From NCBI GenBank assembly GCA_030065235.1, contig JASJDC010000002.1:644001-708000 (forward strand): DNA of 64,000 nucleotides. Direction: 5' to 3'. Each line of letters starts with the position of its first letter. Positions within the stretch are counted from its first letter, which is position 1. The position numbers and the translations under genes were made by a program. The notes under the pieces were generated by a model. It made no database searches, was not told the DNA's origin, and saw only the letters and a list, made by a program, of their open reading frames with translations. This document shows, in pieces, positions 60,883 to 64,000 of the stretch. The stretch is from Alphaproteobacteria bacterium. GTDB taxonomy: Bacteria > Pseudomonadota > Alphaproteobacteria > UBA8366 > Aestuariispiraceae.

Positions 60883-61610
60883 TTGCTGCTGCGTGTGGCG
60901 ACCAGGGCCCAGTTCGGATCGCTTTTCCGCGTGTCGCGCTGAAAGGTCCATATGTCCGTCACCGTCGTGATCGTGTTCGGATCGCCTTCCACGACATTGC
61001 CATCGACATCATAAAGCGCGTGCGCTTGCTGACTGACGAACTTCATCGTCACCAGCGCGTTCTTGCCGTCCATCTTCGCTTCCAGGATATCGGCGCTGTC
61101 GATCCCGACCAGCACTTCTTCCAGCCGCTGGCCGGCGTTGATCCGGGAACGGATCGCGGCGCTGAAATTCTCGAATACGTCCGGCGCCAACAGGCCTTGA
61201 AGCGTCTTCTCGTCGCCATCGGCATAGGCGGTCAGGATCATCTCGAAAGCCGCCTTGGCGCCATTCACGAACCCGTTCGGATCGAAATGCGCGTCGGCGT
61301 CTCGGATCGCCATTAGGCCGGCGCCCAGAGGTGTGTCACTTTCTGCAAAGGCCGCCTGATCGCCGGTGTCGGGCCGCTGGTTGTGCGGCAGATGGACGAC
61401 ATTGCCATCGCCGCCGCTATCGACATCGTCCGCGTCATTCGCCGCTTTAGACCGGTCCGACCCTGTCCCGCCGCCAAACAGATCGGCCGCATCCGGCGGC
61501 GGCTTTTGATGCCCGGTCCGCTTTCCGAGCACCGAGCCGAGGCGCATGATCAGAAACAGCGCGACCCCGGCGAAAATAATGATGTCGAAAATGCCAAACC
61601 CGCCGTCCAT
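60879..61610 (-). CDS. Tim44-like domain protein (TimA)
   Basis: A 243-residue protein with an N-terminal membrane helix (about 5-24, FDIIIFAGVALFLIMRLGSVLGKRTG), a disordered middle, and a Tim44-like domain (about 100-240). FVNGAKAAFEMILTAYADGDEKTLQGLLAPDVFENF is typical. Alphaproteobacterial homologues are called TimA and are related to the mitochondrial import protein Tim44; their bacterial role is uncertain. The ATG at 61610 has GGAAGG 6 nt upstream, which decides the start. It is divergent from fxsA. Confidence 0.92.
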   Translation of the reverse strand: MDGGFGIFDIIIFAGVALFLIMRLGSVLGKRTGHQKPPPDAADLFGGGTGSDRSKAANDADDVDSGGDGNVVHLPHNQRPDTGDQAAFAESDTPLGAGLMAIRDADAHFDPNGFVNGAKAAFEMILTAYADGDEKTLQGLLAPDVFENFSAAIRSRINAGQRLEEVLVGIDSADILEAKMDGKNALVTMKFVSQQAHALYDVDGNVVEGDPNTITTVTDIWTFQRDTRKSDPNWALVATRSSN

Positions 61611-61906
61611 AACGCCTTCCAAACCGGTGCTGCACGCTGTTGGCCCTGGCGATCGCCCGTGGCCTCATTACTCGAGCTACTCTCGATCCTCGTCCTTGGA
61701 TCACTTCCTCGGATGGCCCGACCCGCCGCGGTCGCTGCGCCGAACATAGTTGTTGCGCGCAGTTAGACCGCATTTCCAGAGATTCCTCAACCCGGACAGT
61801 CGCGGAAGCGGCGCCCCTGAACCGAGAAATCTGGCGTAAACCAACCGCAAACCTTACATAGGGGCGGTCGCCGCCGCGACCAAACGCAAATGTGAGGAAA
61901 GGGCCG

Positions 61907-62482
61907 GTGCCCGCACTCATTCTGTTTCTTATCCTGTTCGGCGTGCCCGTCGCCGAGATCGCCCTGTTCATTCAGATCGGCGACGCCATCGGCCTTTGGG
62001 CGACTCTGGGATTCATCGTCCTGACGGCGGCGGTCGGCGCGCTGCTGGTGCGCGCCCAAGGCCTGCGGGTCTTGGCGCAGATTCAGGCGGAAGCCGAAGC
62101 CGGCACGGCGCCCGTCGGCGCGTTGATCAGCGGCGCCTGCCTTTTGGTTGCAGGCCTATTGCTGCTGACGCCCGGATTCCTGACGGACGCGATTGGCTTC
62201 GCGCTGCTGTTGCCGCCCGTGCAGGCGGCGCTTGGTCGATCCTTGGTCGGCGGAATCGCCGCACGCAGCGCCGCCTTCCGGTTTCGCACGGCCGGGACAT
62301 CGACCCGGCGCGGGCCGGCGGGCCGGGCGGGCGCCGGCGGCTTTCGACGAGACCGGCGCGGCGTTGTTATCGATGGCGAGTTCCAGGAGATCGATCCGGA
62401 AACAGCCGAGCCCGATCAGGACGCCTCCAGCCCGGCCGATGTGATCGAACCGCCGCGCGACAAGAAGGATCCACATCTGTGA
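61907..62482 (+). CDS. fxsA: FxsA family membrane protein
   Basis: A 191-residue FxsA protein with three or four membrane helices (about 3-20, 22-43, 68-90). FGVPVAEIALFIQIGDAIGLW and LLLTPGFLTDAIGFALLLPPVQ are family hallmarks. E. coli FxsA suppresses F-exclusion of phage T7, but its normal role is unknown. The charged C-terminal third is variable. The GTG at 61907 follows GAGGAAAGG, better than an earlier GTG at 61892. The 296-nt divergent spacer to tim44 holds only a small GC hairpin (61866-61881). Confidence 0.9.
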   Translation: MPALILFLILFGVPVAEIALFIQIGDAIGLWATLGFIVLTAAVGALLVRAQGLRVLAQIQAEAEAGTAPVGALISGACLLVAGLLLLTPGFLTDAIGFALLLPPVQAALGRSLVGGIAARSAAFRFRTAGTSTRRGPAGRAGAGGFRRDRRGVVIDGEFQEIDPETAEPDQDASSPADVIEPPRDKKDPHL

Positions 62483-63063
62483 TCCTGATCCGCCATGCGC
62501 AGTCCGAATTCAACGTGATCTACGCCAAAACCCGCATAGACCCGGGCATCCGCGACCCCAGGATCACCGATCATGGCCGCAATCAGGCGCACGCGGCGGC
62601 GGAACGATTGGCCCGGTTGCGGGAATCGCGCCCCAATCGCGTCACCAGAATCGTCGCGAGCCCCTATTGGCGTACGCTCGAAACCGCTGAGATTGTCTCC
62701 GCCGCTTTAGACCTGCCGGTTTCGGTCGACCCGCTGGTCGGCGAGCACGCCGCCTTCACGTCCGATCTCGGCTCGCCGGCGGCCGACTTGCGCGCGCAAT
62801 GGCCGGAGATCGATTTCTCGCATATGGAGGAGGAATGGTGGCCGCAATCGCAGGAGGAAGAGCGCCATGTTCAGGATCGCGCCGCGCGCTTCCGCGACCA
62901 GGCCCGAGACCTCGCCGACTACCGTGATGTGCTGATCGTCAGCCATTGGGGCTTCATCCGGGCGCTCACCGGCGTCGAGACGCCGAATTGCGGCATTCTG
63001 TCTTTCGACCCGCACGCGCCGCACCCGACCGGCGGGGAGCTGTTGCACGATGAGGCTGCATAG
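62479..63063 (+). CDS. Histidine phosphatase family protein
   Basis: A 194-residue phosphoglycerate-mutase-like phosphatase. LIRHAQSEFN at residues 3-12 is the RH(G/A) motif with the phospho-acceptor His; ASPYWRTLETAEI holds the second Arg, and IVSHWGFIRALTG the second catalytic His. The substrate is not clear; EEEWWPQSQEE is unusual for glycolytic mutases. GTG start overlaps the fxsA stop (GTGA), so the genes are translated together. Confidence 0.88.
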   Translation: MILIRHAQSEFNVIYAKTRIDPGIRDPRITDHGRNQAHAAAERLARLRESRPNRVTRIVASPYWRTLETAEIVSAALDLPVSVDPLVGEHAAFTSDLGSPAADLRAQWPEIDFSHMEEEWWPQSQEEERHVQDRAARFRDQARDLADYRDVLIVSHWGFIRALTGVETPNCGILSFDPHAPHPTGGELLHDEAA

Positions 63064-63128
63064 CCGGCGCGGCCTGAAGGCGCGTTGATCAGCCTGGACA
63101 TCAATCCTAAACCCCAGTGGAGCGACTC

Positions 63129-63434
63129 GTGAAGCTGCACCACACGACTGAAAAACTATCCGTCGACGACGCAGACCTCTCATCCTCTGTGTTCAACAAC
63201 GCGAACCTGTCCTCATCGAGCTACAATCAGATTGAGTGGTCAGGGGCGCGGATTAACGACAGCAACATGACCGGGTGGTTGATCAATGATGTGAACCTGG
63301 CTGGATCAAAGATCCAAAACGCCAATCTATCCGGGGTCGTATTCGAGAATTGCCGGCTGACCGGCGTGACAATCGATGGCGTCCCGCTTGACGACCTGTT
63401 CAAAGCGTACCGATCGAGCGGGAATTCAAGCTGA
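63129..63434 (+). CDS. Small pentapeptide-repeat-like protein
   Basis: A 101-residue protein with about ten degenerate pentapeptide units: ADLSSSVFNNANLSSSSYNQ, ARINDSNMTGW, VNLAGSKIQNANLSGVVFENCRL. Alternating A(N/D)LSx and xxF/I positions suggest a short right-handed beta helix. GGAGCG lies 7 nt before the GTG at 63129; a GTG at 63117 lacks such a site. The gene seems less GC-rich than its neighbours and sits between the phosphatase and secB. Function unknown. Confidence 0.7.
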   Translation: MKLHHTTEKLSVDDADLSSSVFNNANLSSSSYNQIEWSGARINDSNMTGWLINDVNLAGSKIQNANLSGVVFENCRLTGVTIDGVPLDDLFKAYRSSGNSS

Positions 63435-63482
63435 TGATCCGTCGCCCGCGCGCATGAATAGCGAACCGCTGGTCTTGATGTT

Positions 63483-63511
63483 TTGATCGTGCTAGCCACC
63501 CCTTCTTCAAT
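63483..63511 (+). promoter_or_regulatory. Candidate secB promoter
   Basis: TTGATC and TTCAAT are spaced by 17 nt, ending 60 nt before the secB start. A 10-bp palindrome CCCTTAAGGG follows at 63516-63525, near the expected transcription start. Consensus match only. Confidence 0.33.
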
Positions 63512-63571
63512 CACACCCTTAAGGGCGAACGCGTATGTCAGGCAGCGACCGCGCGCCCACCGGAGATTTTT

Positions 63572-64000
63572 ATGAGCGACGAAACCACATCCGACGCGCC
63601 AACCGACGCCAAGCCGGAAGCGCCCGAGACCCCAGCGGGGGCGGAGGCCGCAGCCCCGGCAGGACCATCGGTGCAGATCCTGCACCAATATGTGAAGGAC
63701 CTGTCCTTCGAGAATCCATCGACGCCGCGGATCCAGCCGAAGCCGGAATCGACGGCGAATGTGAAAATCGACGTCACCGCGACGGCCTTGGCTGAGGGCG
63801 TGTTCGAGGTGGCGATCCACAGCGAGTTTCGCGCCGAACAGACGGTCGAAGACAAGAACGAGACGCTCTATATGGGCGAGTTGGTCTATGCCGGGCTGGT
63901 TCGGCTCGGCCAGGTGCGCCAGCAGGATCTCGAGCCGCTGTTGCTGATCGAGGCGCCGCGCACCCTGTTTCCCTTCGCTCGGGCGGTAATCTACAACGCG
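63572..64000 (+). CDS. secB: Protein-export chaperone SecB, 5' part
   Basis: SecB holds precursor proteins unfolded and passes them to SecA. The 143 residues present run off the window end. An Ala/Pro/Glu-rich lead (about 1-32) precedes ILHQYVKDLSFENPSTP, the usual start of the fold; VYAGLVRLGQVRQQDLEPLLLIEAPRTLFPFAR is diagnostic. GGAG lies 7 nt before the ATG. Most of a protein near 165 residues is covered. Proximity to fxsA and tim44 is typical of the class. Confidence 0.95.
   Translation, partial: MSDETTSDAPTDAKPEAPETPAGAEAAAPAGPSVQILHQYVKDLSFENPSTPRIQPKPESTANVKIDVTATALAEGVFEVAIHSEFRAEQTVEDKNETLYMGELVYAGLVRLGQVRQQDLEPLLLIEAPRTLFPFARAVIYNA

Noticed and set aside
63516-63525. CCCTTAAGGG palindrome before secB as an operator
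   Set aside because: A 10-bp palindrome is expected by chance several times in a window of this size; only noted with the promoter.

Overview
This 64 kb window is GC-rich, densely coded bacterial chromosome. Gene content and order point to an alphaproteobacterium: a MucR/Ros regulator, a Fur/Mur protein without the CxxC zinc cysteines, the ornithine-lipid pair olsB-olsA, a bacterial Tim44-like protein next to mltA and fxsA, the order miaB-phoH-ybeY-corC-lnt-HTH-metK-trmB, and dnaK-dnaJ-dapB. I cannot place it below class level. Almost everything is housekeeping. I see no CRISPR array, phage, transposase, rRNA or tRNA gene.

Layout. 1-12.7 kb: end of rdgB, hemW, a PhoR-type histidine kinase, malic enzyme (maeB), mutS, glnD, a GNAT acetyltransferase and a thiolase. 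12.8-20.5 kb: murJ, trpS, a DUF2333 membrane protein, a universal stress protein, the Fe-S scaffold nfu, a Bax-like glucosaminidase and an exported polysaccharide-deacetylase-like protein. 20.5-24.9 kb: tsaB-rimI, mucR, fur, olsB-olsA. 24.9-33.8 kb: the tRNA/ribosome/envelope run miaB-phoH-ybeY-corC-lnt, then an XRE regulator, metK, trmB and a lone FlgC-like rod protein. 33.8-40.6 kb: alkB divergent from dnaK-dnaJ-dapB, then DUF2244, nth and a hotdog thioesterase. 40.6-46.8 kb: a lipoprotein coupled to an EI24/CysZ-like membrane protein, and an AraC regulator followed by two paralogous membrane-bound class III cyclases. 46.9-53.1 kb: an MFS transporter, the hisBHAFE-hinT operon and an M48/PDZ lipoprotein peptidase. 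53.2-64 kb: hslVU, a hydroxyacid dehydrogenase, smr, the lactate-utilisation operon lutABC, mltA-tim44, fxsA, a histidine phosphatase, a small pentapeptide-like protein and the start of secB.

Proteostasis is well represented (dnaK, dnaJ, hslVU, secB, M48 peptidase). dnaK has a good sigma-32-type promoter upstream and a strong terminator after it; hslV has a weaker candidate. Many genes are translationally coupled by 4-nt overlaps (miaB/phoH, ybeY/corC, hslV/hslU, EI24/lipoprotein, tim44/mltA, fxsA/phosphatase), several with GTG or TTG starts.

The least ordinary items are: the AraC-cyclase-cyclase cassette, where both cyclases have Gln at the usual purine-reading Lys; an 18-bp perfect palindrome in the only gene-free stretch over 300 bases (17982-18318); a GntR-type dyad directly upstream of lutABC, an operon that sits between mltA and smr; the M48 lipoprotein gene between hisB and hslV; the orphan FlgC-like protein; and a NodB-type protein with Gln for the first zinc His. 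Nothing in the window clearly forms a wholly new multi-gene system.
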